64,000 nucleotides of DNA from Saccharopolyspora phatthalungensis. GTDB taxonomy: Bacteria; Actinomycetota; Actinomycetes; Mycobacteriales; Pseudonocardiaceae. Each line of letters starts with the position of its first letter. Position 1 is the first letter of the stretch. The notes below the pieces were generated by a model that worked only from the letters and a program-made list of their open reading frames with translations, did no database searches and was not told where the DNA came from. Shown here one piece after another: positions 1 through 8,224 of this stretch. A program made the position numbers and the translations under genes. The stretch covers positions 4,447,501 through 4,511,500 of the forward strand of contig NZ_JACHIW010000001.1 of the NCBI RefSeq assembly GCF_014203395.1. Reading direction: 5' to 3'.

Positions 1-127
1 GGGGCCGGTCCGTTTGGGTCCGCAGGCGCAAGGACACCCAGTGGCACTCCGCACAAGGACTCAGCGCCCCGTAGAGAACGTAATGCTCGACTCCGTTGCG
101 GCTGACAAGCTTCCGGTAGCCGGTCAC
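1..127 (-). CDS. partial small protein with CxxC motif, runs off left edge
   Basis: A GTG at 127-125 opens a frame that stays open to the window edge (42 codons visible). The GTG overlaps the stop of the gene upstream (GTGA at 127-124), the usual sign of translational coupling. The visible peptide contains SPCAECHWVSLR, a C-x2-C motif followed by His that could bind zinc, preceded by an aromatic stretch (EHYVLYG). I do not recognise the family and the C-terminus lies outside the window. The frame choice rests on the overlap and on the protein-like composition, not on homology. Confidence 0.55.
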   Translation of the reverse strand, partial: MTGYRKLVSRNGVEHYVLYGALSPCAECHWVSLRLRTQTDRP

Positions 128-351
128 GACGGGATCACCCCGCTGATCGTGGGCCACAGGCTGCCGCGTGAAACCCCGCTCCGGGCGGTTTCGGCGGACG
201 CCTCGGTACAGGCGGTCTGCCACTCAGCGTCGTAATGAGTCCAGCGTTCGTGTTCGCGGACTTCGTGGTAAATCGGATCGGTGTGCAAGCACGTGGACTG
301 GCTGCATCGCCACACAGTGGCCCCGTCAGGGCCGAGAGTTCGACGTGGCAT
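124..351 (-). CDS. small hypothetical protein (75 aa)
   Basis: Middle gene of a minus-strand string of tiny coupled ORFs. Its ATG (351-349) shares one base with an upstream TAA (TAATG) and its TGA overlaps the GTG of the next gene (GTGA). The protein is soluble-looking, rich in Trp, Cys and His, with WRCSQSTCLH near residues 14-23 and HYDAEWQTAC in the middle. Codons end mostly in G or C, as expected for a real gene here. Function unknown. The string is divergent from the disrupted HTH gene at 792, an arrangement often seen for accessory actinobacterial loci. Confidence 0.5.
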   Translation of the reverse strand: MPRRTLGPDGATVWRCSQSTCLHTDPIYHEVREHERWTHYDAEWQTACTEASAETARSGVSRGSLWPTISGVIPS

Positions 352-479
352 TACTGATCACCCCTGGCCGTTCCACGCCGAGCTGGGTAGCACGACCCAA
401 CCGCGCTCGCCTCCGAGAACATCCGTGCCCGTGCGTCCATGCGTTGGCCCGTGTCGGCCGCGTTGCCGGTACTCGTCAT
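351..479 (-). CDS. possible small ORF (42 aa), frame uncertain
   Basis: ATG at 479 follows a GAGG-type ribosome site (about 9 bases upstream), and the TAA at 353-351 overlaps the next ATG (TAATG). An alternative frame, ending at 358 with the residues VVLPSSAWNGQG, has equally good third-position GC, and I cannot decide between the two. Neither product is recognisable. I list it because the stop/start overlap would continue the coupled string downstream. Confidence 0.25.
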   Translation of the reverse strand: MTSTGNAADTGQRMDARARMFSEASAVGSCYPARRGTARGDQ

Positions 480-890
480 GTCGCCATCCCTCGTACCCGG
501 TGTAGTCGCCGTGGTGTGGCCGGCGACCAGCTCCGAACAGCCAACTCCGTTGCTGACTTGTCGGGCACTGGCCACCGACCGTTCCCCGGTGCCCGTGTCG
601 GGGGGCTTCCACTGACTCCGGGGCCGTAGCGGCTCCGTTGCGCTACGTAGTCAGCAGGCAACCCCGTGGCCAAGGTGGTGGGTAAGCACGTGGGCGAAAG
701 TCCCACACCTGGACGTGTCACCCCATTTGCCAAAGTGGCTACGCTGGTCTGCGGAACGGACACACACTGTTGCAACTCAACGGGAGTGCTCATGGCTCGT
801 AGGCCCGAGTCAGTGGCGAAGCTTCACCGCGACGTAGGCGCAGCCTTGGCTGCGTACATTGAAGCGTCCCCGTTGAGTCAAAGTGACCTA

Positions 891-906
891 AAGGTTGTCC
901 CGTAAT
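891..906. repeat. left terminal inverted repeat of the IS
   Basis: AAGGTTGTCCCGTAAT; matches the right end with mismatches at positions 4 and 5. Confidence 0.9.
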
Positions 907-917
907 CACGGGTCTCG

Positions 918-1712
918 GTGGCAGTGGATCATGTACGGGTGCAGGTGATCGGGATTGACCAGCCGGCGTGGATACCGACGTTCACGGGGCTGTCGGTGCG
1001 GCAGTTCGGCAAGCTGGTGAGCATCGTGCGAGGTCGTGGCGCCGAGCAGACCGGCGCCGGCCGCCGGTGGGGGCTGTCGCTGGACGACCGGGTACTGCTG
1101 GTCGCGGTGTACTACCGCACCAACCTGACCTTGCGACAGGTCGCGTTGCTGTTCGATATTTCCAAGTCCGCGGCCGGGCGGGTCGTGGACCACCTGGGCC
1201 CGTATCTCGCGTTGTCGCCGGCCATGCGCAAGCACAGCCCGGACACGGTGCTGATCGTGGACGGCACTTTGGTGCCCACCCATGACCGAAGCGTGAGTGC
1301 GTCGTCGAAGAACTACCGGTACTCGACCAACCTGCAGGTCGTCATCGACGCCAACACCCGCCTGACGGTCGCGATCGGAAAACCCCTGCCGGGCAACCGT
1401 AACGACTGCCGTGCCTACACCGAATCGGGTGTCGACCAGGACTGCTCGGGCGCGCAGGTGATGGGTGACGGCGGCTATCAAGGCAACCGTGAGGTGATCA
1501 TGCCCTATCGCAAACCCACTGACGGCAGCGAGCTTCCCGAGTGGAAAGAGGAGCTCAACAGCGTTCACAGGCGAGTCCGCGCCCGCGTCGAGCATGCACT
1601 GGCGCACATGAAGTCCTGGAACATCCTCCGTAACTGCCGACGCAAACGTGACGGCGTCTGGCACGCCGCCAGGGGCGTGGCCCTCATGCGCAACCTCGTG
1701 ATGACTCACTGA
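918..1712 (+). CDS. IS5 family transposase (264 aa)
   Basis: DDE transposase that should cut and move the surrounding element. The N-terminal third contains an HTH_Tnp_4-like segment (LSLDDRVLLVAVYYRTNLTLRQVA, then FDISKSAAGRVV). The catalytic domain shows the first Asp in VDGTLVPTH (near residue 114), the second in MGDGGYQGN (near 184) and the Glu in RARVEHALAHMKSW (near 224). No frameshift or internal stop is seen, so the element looks potentially active. GTG start at 918 was taken; it lies just inside the left repeat, and no strong ribosome site is visible. Confidence 0.9.
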   Translation: MAVDHVRVQVIGIDQPAWIPTFTGLSVRQFGKLVSIVRGRGAEQTGAGRRWGLSLDDRVLLVAVYYRTNLTLRQVALLFDISKSAAGRVVDHLGPYLALSPAMRKHSPDTVLIVDGTLVPTHDRSVSASSKNYRYSTNLQVVIDANTRLTVAIGKPLPGNRNDCRAYTESGVDQDCSGAQVMGDGGYQGNREVIMPYRKPTDGSELPEWKEELNSVHRRVRARVEHALAHMKSWNILRNCRRKRDGVWHAARGVALMRNLVMTH

Positions 1713-1766
1713 TGCCAATCCCCCCACACGGGACTCGTTTCCCTTGCACACCACCAACACTTGATC

Positions 1767-1782
1767 ATTACGGGACAGGCTT
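1767..1782. repeat. right terminal inverted repeat of the IS
   Basis: ATTACGGGACAGGCTT, followed by the duplicated TA at 1783-1784. Confidence 0.9.
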
Positions 1783-2976
1783 TAGCGTGCGTGACCAATT
1801 ACCACCGGACGTCTATTTCTCACATTAAAGCGGGTCGCCAATTTGCCGAACGAAATTTCTGGGCTAAGGCAGACGAGGCGCTCGGCGCGGGTGGAGCGCT
1901 AGTGGCACACTACGACAACGTATGTGACCAAGAGGAACAATTGAGGCGAGCCGAGGCCGACACTCTACAGTCCGAGCGCCGAGCGCGAGCACAAGCACTG
2001 ACACAAAATGGGAAACGGACCCGAAACGATGCAGCGGTTTACAAGCCGACCGTCGATCAGCCCGACACCGAGTCTGCACCGATAGATGGCGACTACATCG
2101 AGGGCTTGCACAAAGAGATTGAAAACTTTGTCCACCTTGATCAGCAATATGGCGGAGCCGCTGCTTCTCCGGTAATATGGCAAGCCTACAAGCAAATTCG
2201 GCATCGGGTGAACACAAGTGAGATCCGAAACGGTTTGCATCGAGACGTGTATTCGGCTCTTTCCGAAGTTGCCGAAGTGGCAGGATGGAGTCTTTACGAC
2301 TCCGAAAATGACGAGCTAACCGAGCGTGTGAACAACGAATCACTCGGCCTTGCCCGCATGGCTGGGGACCGAAACATGGAATTGTTCGTGCTTCAGAACA
2401 TGGCCATGCACGCCGAGACGGCCGGCCGCCCACGCGAATCGATCAATATTTCACGTCTGGTTTTGGAATCCAACCGCTTGTCGCCTCGGATCGAAGCGCT
2501 GTTTCGTTTGCGTCTCGCCCGTTCTTACGGACGACTTCAAGCGGAAGGTGAAACAAAGAAGCAACTGGAACGGGCACGCGTTCTTTTTTGAAGACGGAGT
2601 GCGGGACAACGACCCGCATTGGTCATGGTGGGTGAATGATCCTCAACTGTGGTGGTTTGAGGGGTCGGTACGCGTAGACCTAGGAAATAAAGTCGAGTCT
2701 GTCGAATTTCTTGAGATGTCCGCAAATGCGATTCCCGAGCCGCGAATGAATTTTATATACAGATCGTGGGCGCTCTACGCATATGCCCTGAACAGGTCAT
2801 GGAGCGACATTGATAGATCGATTAGAGGTTTGATAGGCGATGTCGGAGTCTTCCAGTCAAGGCGTGCAATTGACCGCTTGACTGGCGCTGTCGACCTAAT
2901 CGAATGCGGCAATGCGCCGGACACCGTTTGTGATCTCTCATCGGCCCTGCGGTCGGCACTGGCGAATTCGGCCTAA

Positions 2977-3338
2977 ACAAGATGGTGCCACGATTGCCGG
3001 GGACACCATCTTTGAATGCTATTTTTTGTTGCCCGTGGCGGCTATTCCATCGCATCTTCGGCGTGAAACCTTCCGCCTCGCTCGGGGTGTCCACACCAGG
3101 AGAACACAGCCCGACAATGAGCCAGCCGGACAGCTACAGCACCACCGACCGCCCCCAAAGGACGCCACACGGCAGCAGCGAACCGAAGCACCCACGAACC
3201 ACAACCGCCACCACCCACAGCGGCAGCGACACAACGTAACCACCGCCGCGAAGCACCGCCGCCGCGAGGTAGCAGAACGTGACGAATGGTTACGTTGGGT
3301 CGAATTTTAGTGATCTTGTCCGGGTTACCGACAGATGA
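2977..3338. other. intergenic stretch, no convincing gene
   Basis: Between the broken HTH gene and the convergent small-gene operon. It contains a C/A-rich, G-poor stretch (3120-3260) and a run of short overlapping ORFs on both strands with no recognisable product, no good ribosome site and no consistent codon bias. It may be decayed coding DNA. Confidence 0.5.
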
Positions 3339-3635
3339 TCAAGGTCTACTCCCTAACCCATTTCCATTGAAATCGCCAGGCCACCGAGGGATCGGAACTG
3401 TGTCCAAAGTGGATACCGGGGTTGGTTCGCGTGGTTCCCGCAGGTGGTGTTTCCCGGTGCTGGCAGTGCGTTGGGCTGCTTCGGCCTCAACGTGGTCGAT
3501 CAGTTGCCAGACCGTTGGTGAACCTTCGCCCGCGCCCGCGTGTTGGGGGAGCCGTCTGCGGTAGGCGTACATCAGGGTCATTCCGGATAGCAGAGAGACA
3601 AGGCACGCGAGGACGGTCCAGGCCGGGTGCATCAT
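3339..3635 (-). CDS. small single-pass membrane protein (98 aa)
   Basis: Last gene of a three-gene minus-strand operon. ATG at 3635 overlaps the previous stop (ATGA). Residues 5-25 (AWTVLACLVSLLSGMTLMYAY) form one membrane helix followed by RRR, so the C-terminal part should be cytoplasmic. Its C-terminus runs through a copy of the dispersed palindrome at about 3358-3377 (residues GDFNGNG). Function unknown; the operon faces away from an XRE/DUF397 pair. Confidence 0.6.
   Translation of the reverse strand: MMHPAWTVLACLVSLLSGMTLMYAYRRRLPQHAGAGEGSPTVWQLIDHVEAEAAQRTASTGKHHLREPREPTPVSTLDTVPIPRWPGDFNGNGLGSRP
3359..3377. repeat. dispersed palindromic element, copy 1
   Basis: Reads CATTTCCATTGAAATCGCC on the plus strand, an imperfect inverted repeat related to GGCGATTTCNATNGAAATCGCC. 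It lies in the 3' end of the small membrane protein gene. Confidence 0.6.
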
Positions 3636-3841
3636 GCTGTCCTATCCGGTTGATCCATCGGGGCAGGCGCGGTCGATCCCTTTTCCCGTAGCAGGAGAAG
3701 GATATTTTCTTCGAGTGCCGCAGAAGCCATGTCGATGTCCACCGCGTCGAGTTGACCCATCTCCGCTCGGAACGCGAAGTCGTTGAATAGCCACTGGATC
3801 CGTCGCAGCAAGATGGCCACCGCAGCGGTTTCCGCGCTCAC
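3632..3841 (-). CDS. small helical hypothetical protein (69 aa)
   Basis: GTG at 3841-3839 overlaps the upstream TGA (GTGA), and its own TGA overlaps the next ATG (ATGA), so all three genes here are coupled. A longer frame upstream to 3955 exists but lies inside the zinc-finger gene and is rejected as start. The product is mainly helical (AVAILLRRIQWLFNDFAFRAEM... ALEENILLLLREKG) with a short Pro-rich tail. No recognised domain. Confidence 0.6.
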   Translation of the reverse strand: MSAETAAVAILLRRIQWLFNDFAFRAEMGQLDAVDIDMASAALEENILLLLREKGSTAPAPMDQPDRTA

Positions 3842-4101
3842 GACCGCCCGTTGCGGGCGGAACGAGCGGACTGGTCGCCTCGTCCGCCGCCGGTCCGTTC
3901 GCTCGCGATTCGTCGCGTTTCGTCGGCACACGGGACGCAGCTTTCCCAAAACCACGCCAACACTGAGTTGTCAGCGGCGAGCTGTGCACCACACAGCGTC
4001 GACACCTCGGTTCCCGACGGATAGGCCAAGGCGCCATCCGGACGTTCATCAAGACTCGCGTGCCGCTGCCCCGCAGCAGGCACCCAATGAAACGGATACA
4101 T
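3838..4101 (-). CDS. small zinc-finger-like protein (87 aa)
   Basis: First gene of the operon, divergent from the XRE regulator at 4229. The sequence FHWVPAAGQRHA ... TEVSTLCGAQ ... CVPCADETRR matches a family of short actinobacterial proteins often annotated zinc-finger protein and found next to XRE/DUF397 genes. Potential ligands are His5, Cys41 and the C-x2-C pair near residues 59-62. The role is unknown; shared context suggests it acts with the neighbouring HTH/DUF397 module. Confidence 0.7.
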   Translation of the reverse strand: MYPFHWVPAAGQRHASLDERPDGALAYPSGTEVSTLCGAQLAADNSVLAWFWESCVPCADETRRIASERTGGGRGDQSARSARNGRS

Positions 4102-4193
4102 CGGCTCCCCCCATTGGTTGAATACGGTTTTGCTGTGTTTTCCGGTAAGAGTTTGCTGGTGGTGAATCTGACGATCAACTACCCAATCGGGGG

Positions 4194-4221
4194 TTGTTTG
4201 TGCACGTCAAAGGCATAGAGT
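4194..4221 (+). promoter_or_regulatory. promoter of the XRE gene, probably leaderless
   Basis: TTGTTT (4194-4199), a 16-bp spacer, then TAGAGT (4216-4221). The predicted start point falls at or next to the ATG at 4229, and there is no Shine-Dalgarno sequence, so a leaderless mRNA is likely. Confidence 0.4.
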
Positions 4222-4228
4222 TGTTTTC

Positions 4229-5086
4229 ATGGTCGGAAAATCCGAACACACGCCGAAGGCCCGAGCGCTCGGCGCCGAAATCCGCAAATGCCGCCTGGAA
4301 GCCGGGCTGACGCAGCAGGAACTTGCCGCCCAGATCGGTGTCAGCCACGTGTCGGTATCGCGCTACGAATCGGGCACGCGCTCGCCGAAACCCGAAGACG
4401 TGGCCCAGATTCTGGCAACGCTCGGCGTGAACGGCGAGAAGTACGCTGAGCTGGTCGACATGTCCCGAAGCGCGGAACAACTGAACTGGCTGGTGGAAAT
4501 AGGGCCAACTGGAATTCGGCGCGAGCTGACGACCTTGATCGAGCTTGAGAAAACAGCAACGACGATCACGGACGTCGCGACCGGTGTTATCCCCGGGCTG
4601 CTTCAGAGCGGGGACTACGCCCGTGCGGTGATGAGCGAGGCCCCTGGTAGCGACCTAGAGGCACGCGTGGCCATGAGGGTCGGAAGAAGAGATGTCCTGA
4701 TGAGCAGCGATCCGCCGGTGTTTGTAGCATTTATCGCCGAGGCCGCGCTCCGCGAACCGATTGGCGGCTGCGCCATCTTGGCGGATCAGTTGCGCCTCGT
4801 TCGAAAGATGAGCGAACTTCCGAACGTCGTCGTCCAAGTGCTTCCGGCGCAGTCACAGCAATGGCACCCAGCCCACGCGGGTTCGTTCATCTTGTTCGAG
4901 TTTGCCAAGACCGAGTCGATCGTCCACGTTGAGCACCTCGCTTCCGGTGCGTTCCTCTACAGCAAAAAAGAAGTGGCTGCCCATGCCGCTGCCGTGACGA
5001 GACTTCGCGAGCTAGCCATGACGCCGGATCGTTCAGCAGACTGTATTGCCGAGATCATCGAAGGACTGGAAGGTGGCAGGCCATGA
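4229..5086 (+). CDS. XRE family HTH regulator with DUF5753 domain (285 aa)
   Basis: Residues about 12-67 form a Cro/C1-type HTH (LEAGLTQQELAAQIGVSHVSVSRYESGTRSP). The remainder (about 98-275) is the DUF5753 sensor domain, with GLLQSGDYAR and the conserved NVVVQVLPAQ strand. This family in Streptomyces and relatives pairs with a small DUF397 protein, which follows here with an ATGA overlap. The pair is thought to act as a regulator/antagonist module affecting development or secondary metabolism; the targets of this copy are unknown. The gene is intact and divergent from the zinc-finger operon, with which it shares a 127-bp control region. Confidence 0.9.
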   Translation: MVGKSEHTPKARALGAEIRKCRLEAGLTQQELAAQIGVSHVSVSRYESGTRSPKPEDVAQILATLGVNGEKYAELVDMSRSAEQLNWLVEIGPTGIRRELTTLIELEKTATTITDVATGVIPGLLQSGDYARAVMSEAPGSDLEARVAMRVGRRDVLMSSDPPVFVAFIAEAALREPIGGCAILADQLRLVRKMSELPNVVVQVLPAQSQQWHPAHAGSFILFEFAKTESIVHVEHLASGAFLYSKKEVAAHAAAVTRLRELAMTPDRSADCIAEIIEGLEGGRP

Positions 5087-5343
5087 CGGGAGCTCCCACT
5101 GGCTGGCGAAAGTCGAGCCATTCGGCGCACCAGGTCACTTGCGTAGAGGTGGGCCAGATCGAAGGCGACTGGCCAGAGTCTTCCCAGTCGCAGCAGGAAA
5201 CCGGGCGCGCCGAGGTCGCGCCAGTTACCTGCCGCGCGGCTGTTCGGGACAGCAAGGACCGTGCCGCTGGGTACTTCACCACGACCGCTCAGCAGTGGCG
5301 GTTATTCGTCACGGCCGTCAAGGCGGGGCGGTTCCAGGCCTGA
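5083..5343 (+). CDS. DUF397 domain protein (86 aa)
   Basis: Small partner of the XRE protein: ATG overlaps the XRE stop by four bases. DUF397 hallmarks are present: WRKSSHSAHQVTCVEVG at the N-terminus, AVRDSKD in the middle and QWRLFVTAVKAGRF at the end. The central linker (about residues 27-48) is longer than usual for this family, which is normally about 60-70 residues. Expected to act in the cytoplasm by binding or modulating the XRE protein; this is family knowledge, not visible here. Confidence 0.88.
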   Translation: MTGAPTGWRKSSHSAHQVTCVEVGQIEGDWPESSQSQQETGRAEVAPVTCRAAVRDSKDRAAGYFTTTAQQWRLFVTAVKAGRFQA

Positions 5344-5348
5344 GGGTT

Positions 5349-5406
5349 CGGGGCCGTGGTCTTTCCGAGTAGCTTTCGCTGTTCGAAAAGGCCACGGCCC
5401 CGTTTT
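5349..5406. terminator. bidirectional terminator between DUF397 and tex
   Basis: Arms CGGGGCCGTGG (5349-5359) and CCACGGCCCCG (5392-5402) form a perfect 11-bp stem with a long loop, followed on the plus strand by TTTT. It lies between convergent genes. Confidence 0.75.
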
Positions 5407-5411
5407 CGCTG

Positions 5412-7784
5412 CTACTTGCCGAAGCCTGCCTTGCGCAGCGCGTCGGCCATCGATCCGGAAGGCGCGTCGCTGCGCTGACCGCCGCGGCCCTGGCCGCCGC
5501 GCCCTTGACCGCCTCGGCCCTTGCCGCCGCCCTGACCTCGACCACCGCCGTTGCCGCGTCCGCCGCCCTGGCCTCGGTCGGATTCGCCGCGGTCCTGGCG
5601 GGCTCCGCCGGTCGGTTCGTCGTCCAGGCGGAGGGTCAGCGAGATCCGCTTGCGGGGGATGTCGACGTCGAGGACCTTGACGCGGACGATGTCGCCGGAC
5701 TTCACCACGTCGCGCGGGTCATTGACGAAGTTCTTCGACATCGCCGACACGTGCACCAAGCCGTCCTGGTGCACGCCCACATCCACGAACGCCCCGAAGG
5801 CCGCGACGTTGGTGACCACGCCCTCCAGCGTCATGCCCGGCTTGAGGTCGGCGATCTTCTCCACACCGTCGGCGAACGTCGCCGTCTTGAACTCCGGGCG
5901 CGGGTCGCGACCCGGCTTGTCCAGCTCCGCGAGGATATCCGTGACCGTCGGCAGACCGAAGCTTTCGTCGACGAAGTCCTGCGGCCGCAACGACTTCAGC
6001 ACCTTGGCGTTGCCGATCAGGCCGGTGATCTCACCGCCAGTGCTGCTCAGGATCCGGTGCACCACCGGGTATGCCTCCGGGTGCACCGCCGAGGAGTCCA
6101 GCGGGTCATCGCCATCCGGGATCCGCAGGAAGCCCGCGCACTGCTCGAACGCCTTCGGCCCGAGCCGCGTGACATCCTTGAGCGCCTTGCGGGTACGGAA
6201 CGGTCCGTTCGTGTCGCGGTGGTGGACGATGTTGTCCGCCAAGCCCTCGCTGATGCCCGACACGCGGGTCAGCAGCGGCGACGAGGCCGTGTTGACGTCC
6301 ACGCCGACCGCGTTCACGCAGTCCTCCACCACCGCGTCCAGCGAGCGCGACAGCTTCGTCTCCGAGATGTCGTGCTGGTACTGGCCGACGCCGATCGACT
6401 TCGGGTCGATCTTCACCAGCTCCGCCAACGGGTCCTGCAGGCGGCGGGCGATCGAGACCGCGCCGCGCAGCGACACGTCCAGGTCCGGCAGTTCCCGCGA
6501 CGCGTAAGGCGAGGCCGAATACACCGACGCGCCGGCCTCGGACACCGAGATCTTGGTGAGCTTGAGCTCCGGATTCTGGCTGATCAGGTCAGCGGCCAGC
6601 TTGTCGGTCTCCCGGGAGGCCGTGCCGTTGCCGATCGCGATCAGGTCGACCCGGTGCGTCTTGGCCAGCGTCGCGAGCTTGGCCAGGGACTGATCCCACT
6701 GGCGCTGCGGCTGGTGCGGGTAGATCGTGTCGGTCGCGACGACCTTGCCCGTGCCGTCGATCACCGCGACCTTCACGCCGGTCCGGTAGCCCGGGTCCAG
6801 GCCCATCGTGGCGCGGGATCCGGCCGGCGCGGCCAGCAGCAGGTCGCGCAGGTTCGCCGCGAACACCCGGACCGCCTCGTCCTCGGCGCTCTGCCGCAGC
6901 CGCAGCCGCAGGTCGACGCTCAGCCGCGTCAGGATCCGGGTCCGCCAAGCCCAGCGGACCACATCCGACAACCAGCGGTCGGCCGGGCGGCCCTGGTCGG
7001 CGATCCCGAACTGCTGCGCGATGCGCAGCTCGTAGTCCGTCGGCCCCTCGTGCGGGGTGCCGTCGTCGGGCTCCAGCGACAGTTCCAGGGCCTCTTCGTT
7101 CTCGCCGCGGAACAGCGCCAGGATGCGGTGCGAAGGCAGGTCCGTGAACGCTTCGGAGAACTCGAAGTAGTCCGCGAACTTCGCGCCCTCCTCCTGCTTG
7201 CCGTCGCGCATGCGGGAGACCACGCGGCCCCGCGTCCACACCCGCTCGCGCAACTCGCCGATCAGGTCGGCGTCCTCGGAGAACCGCTCGACCAGGATCG
7301 ACCGCGCACCCTCCAGCGCGGCCGTCGCGTCGGCGACGCCCTTGTCCGCATCGACGAAACCGGCCGCGGTCTGCTGCGGGTCGTTGCTCGGGTCGGACAG
7401 CAGCTGGTCGGCCAGCGGTTCCAGGCCCGCCTCGATGGCGATCTGGGCCTTGGTGCGGCGCTTGGGCTTGTACGGCAGGTAGATGTCTTCCAGCCGGGCC
7501 TTCGACTCGGCCGCGTTGATCTGCGCTTCCAGCTCGTCGGTCAGCTTGCCCTGGGAGCGGATGGAATCCAGCACTGTCGTGCGCCGCTCTTCGAGCTCGC
7601 GCAGGTAGCGCAGTCGCTCTTCGAGCGTGCGCAGCTGGGCGTCGTCGAGGGCGCCGGTCGCTTCCTTTCGGTAGCGCGCGATGAACGGCACGGTGGCCCC
7701 GCCGTCGAGCAAGTCGACGGCGGACTGCACCTGGCGCTCGCGAACGCCGAGCTCCTCGGCGATCTTCTGATGAACAGTCGTCAC
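5412..7784 (-). CDS. tex: Tex family RNA-binding protein with RGG-like tail (790 aa)
   Basis: Conserved bacterial nucleic-acid-binding protein. Domains in order: N-terminal HTH-like Tex_N (from [26 protein letters not shown]), YqgF/RNase H-like domain ([17 protein letters not shown]), tandem helix-hairpin-helix ([18 protein letters not shown]) and one S1 domain ([29 protein letters not shown] is the first strand set). The last 65 or so residues are a Gly/Arg/Gln repeat tail ending in [12 protein letters not shown]. Start GTG 7784 is chosen because upstream in-frame sequence is unlike Tex and AAGGCGG lies about 10 bases ahead. Monocistronic, with its own terminator. Confidence 0.93.
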   Translation of the reverse strand: MTTVHQKIAEELGVRERQVQSAVDLLDGGATVPFIARYRKEATGALDDAQLRTLEERLRYLRELEERRTTVLDSIRSQGKLTDELEAQINAAESKARLEDIYLPYKPKRRTKAQIAIEAGLEPLADQLLSDPSNDPQQTAAGFVDADKGVADATAALEGARSILVERFSEDADLIGELRERVWTRGRVVSRMRDGKQEEGAKFADYFEFSEAFTDLPSHRILALFRGENEEALELSLEPDDGTPHEGPTDYELRIAQQFGIADQGRPADRWLSDVVRWAWRTRILTRLSVDLRLRLRQSAEDEAVRVFAANLRDLLLAAPAGSRATMGLDPGYRTGVKVAVIDGTGKVVATDTIYPHQPQRQWDQSLAKLATLAKTHRVDLIAIGNGTASRETDKLAADLISQNPELKLTKISVSEAGASVYSASPYASRELPDLDVSLRGAVSIARRLQDPLAELVKIDPKSIGVGQYQHDISETKLSRSLDAVVEDCVNAVGVDVNTASSPLLTRVSGISEGLADNIVHHRDTNGPFRTRKALKDVTRLGPKAFEQCAGFLRIPDGDDPLDSSAVHPEAYPVVHRILSSTGGEITGLIGNAKVLKSLRPQDFVDESFGLPTVTDILAELDKPGRDPRPEFKTATFADGVEKIADLKPGMTLEGVVTNVAAFGAFVDVGVHQDGLVHVSAMSKNFVNDPRDVVKSGDIVRVKVLDVDIPRKRISLTLRLDDEPTGGARQDRGESDRGQGGGRGNGGGRGQGGGKGRGGQGRGGQGRGGQRSDAPSGSMADALRKAGFGK

Positions 7785-8224
7785 GATGCTAGTTCCGCCT
7801 TCTCTGCGGTCTTTGCCAGATCCGACCGGACATTCTGCCGGACGGCCGCTGCGCGCGACATCGGCACTCATGTCGGCGTGTCGGAACGTCGCGTATCGGG
7901 TTCGCGTGATCACCCGACGTCGATCCCCACTGCCCGAGAAGCCTCCTTGCCACCGAGAGGGCGGCAACATCGGCCAGCAACGCTTCGCCGACCTCGTGCT
8001 GAACAATCAAATCTTGTCCTCGCTGCCCGGCAGGGTGAGTTGCCGACGAGCGGTTCGTGTGATCCTACGTCGAGGCGACACGCTGCGTGTGTGGGAGCCA
8101 GGCAAGGACGAGCCGACCATCATCCACGGAGTGGACCAACCGCGGTGATCTGAGCCCGTGCCTTGATGTTCGGGTGTTCCGTGGTGATGCCGCTGCTGCG
8201 GCGCGCTCGGTCGGCGGAGCCGGT
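7785..8224. other. intergenic region, no convincing gene
   Basis: Between the tex start and the stop of the M50 gene. Short open frames exist on both strands but none has a good ribosome site, recognisable product or consistent codon bias. It should hold the tex promoter. Confidence 0.5.

Larger units (their letters stand above)
891..1782. mobile_element. IS5-type insertion sequence, 892 bp
   Basis: Ends are defined by imperfect 16-bp inverted repeats, AAGGTTGTCCCGTAAT on the left and its counterpart AAGCCTGTCCCGTAAT read inwards from the right (two mismatches). The dinucleotide TA is duplicated at 889-890 and 1783-1784. One full-length transposase gene fills the element. Precise excision leaving one TA restores the reading frame of the host gene, so the boundaries are exact. 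The 2-bp target and the DDE_Tnp_4 transposase suggest the IS5 superfamily (IS427-like group); the group assignment is inference. Confidence 0.93.
792..2976 (+). pseudogene. HTH regulator-like gene split by an IS element and a frameshift
   Basis: The N-terminal 33 codons start at ATG 792 (GGGAG ribosome site at 782) and read MARRPESVAKLHRDVGAALA... to SQSDL. The frame resumes after the IS as A-C-V-T-N-Y-H-R-T-S-I-S-H. Joining base 890 to base 1785 restores one continuous helix-turn-helix, so this is one gene interrupted. A long helical, probably TPR-like region follows (about residues 90-250). At 2584-2589 a run of six T puts the frame into a stop (2589-2591). Removing one T joins it to the rest of the protein (FEDGVRDNDPHWSWW...), which ends at 2976. 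Base composition is visibly less GC-rich than the neighbours. Probably a DNA-binding regulator of the actinobacterial HTH-plus-helical-repeat type; not functional as written. Confidence 0.85.

Noticed and set aside
690..706. GTGGG-CGAAAGT-CCCAC hairpin as a riboswitch or small RNA
   Set aside because: Short isolated hairpin without wider structure; not enough support.
5505..8153. 882-codon plus-strand frame opposite tex
   Set aside because: Antisense shadow of a GC-rich gene; the minus strand encodes a clear Tex protein.
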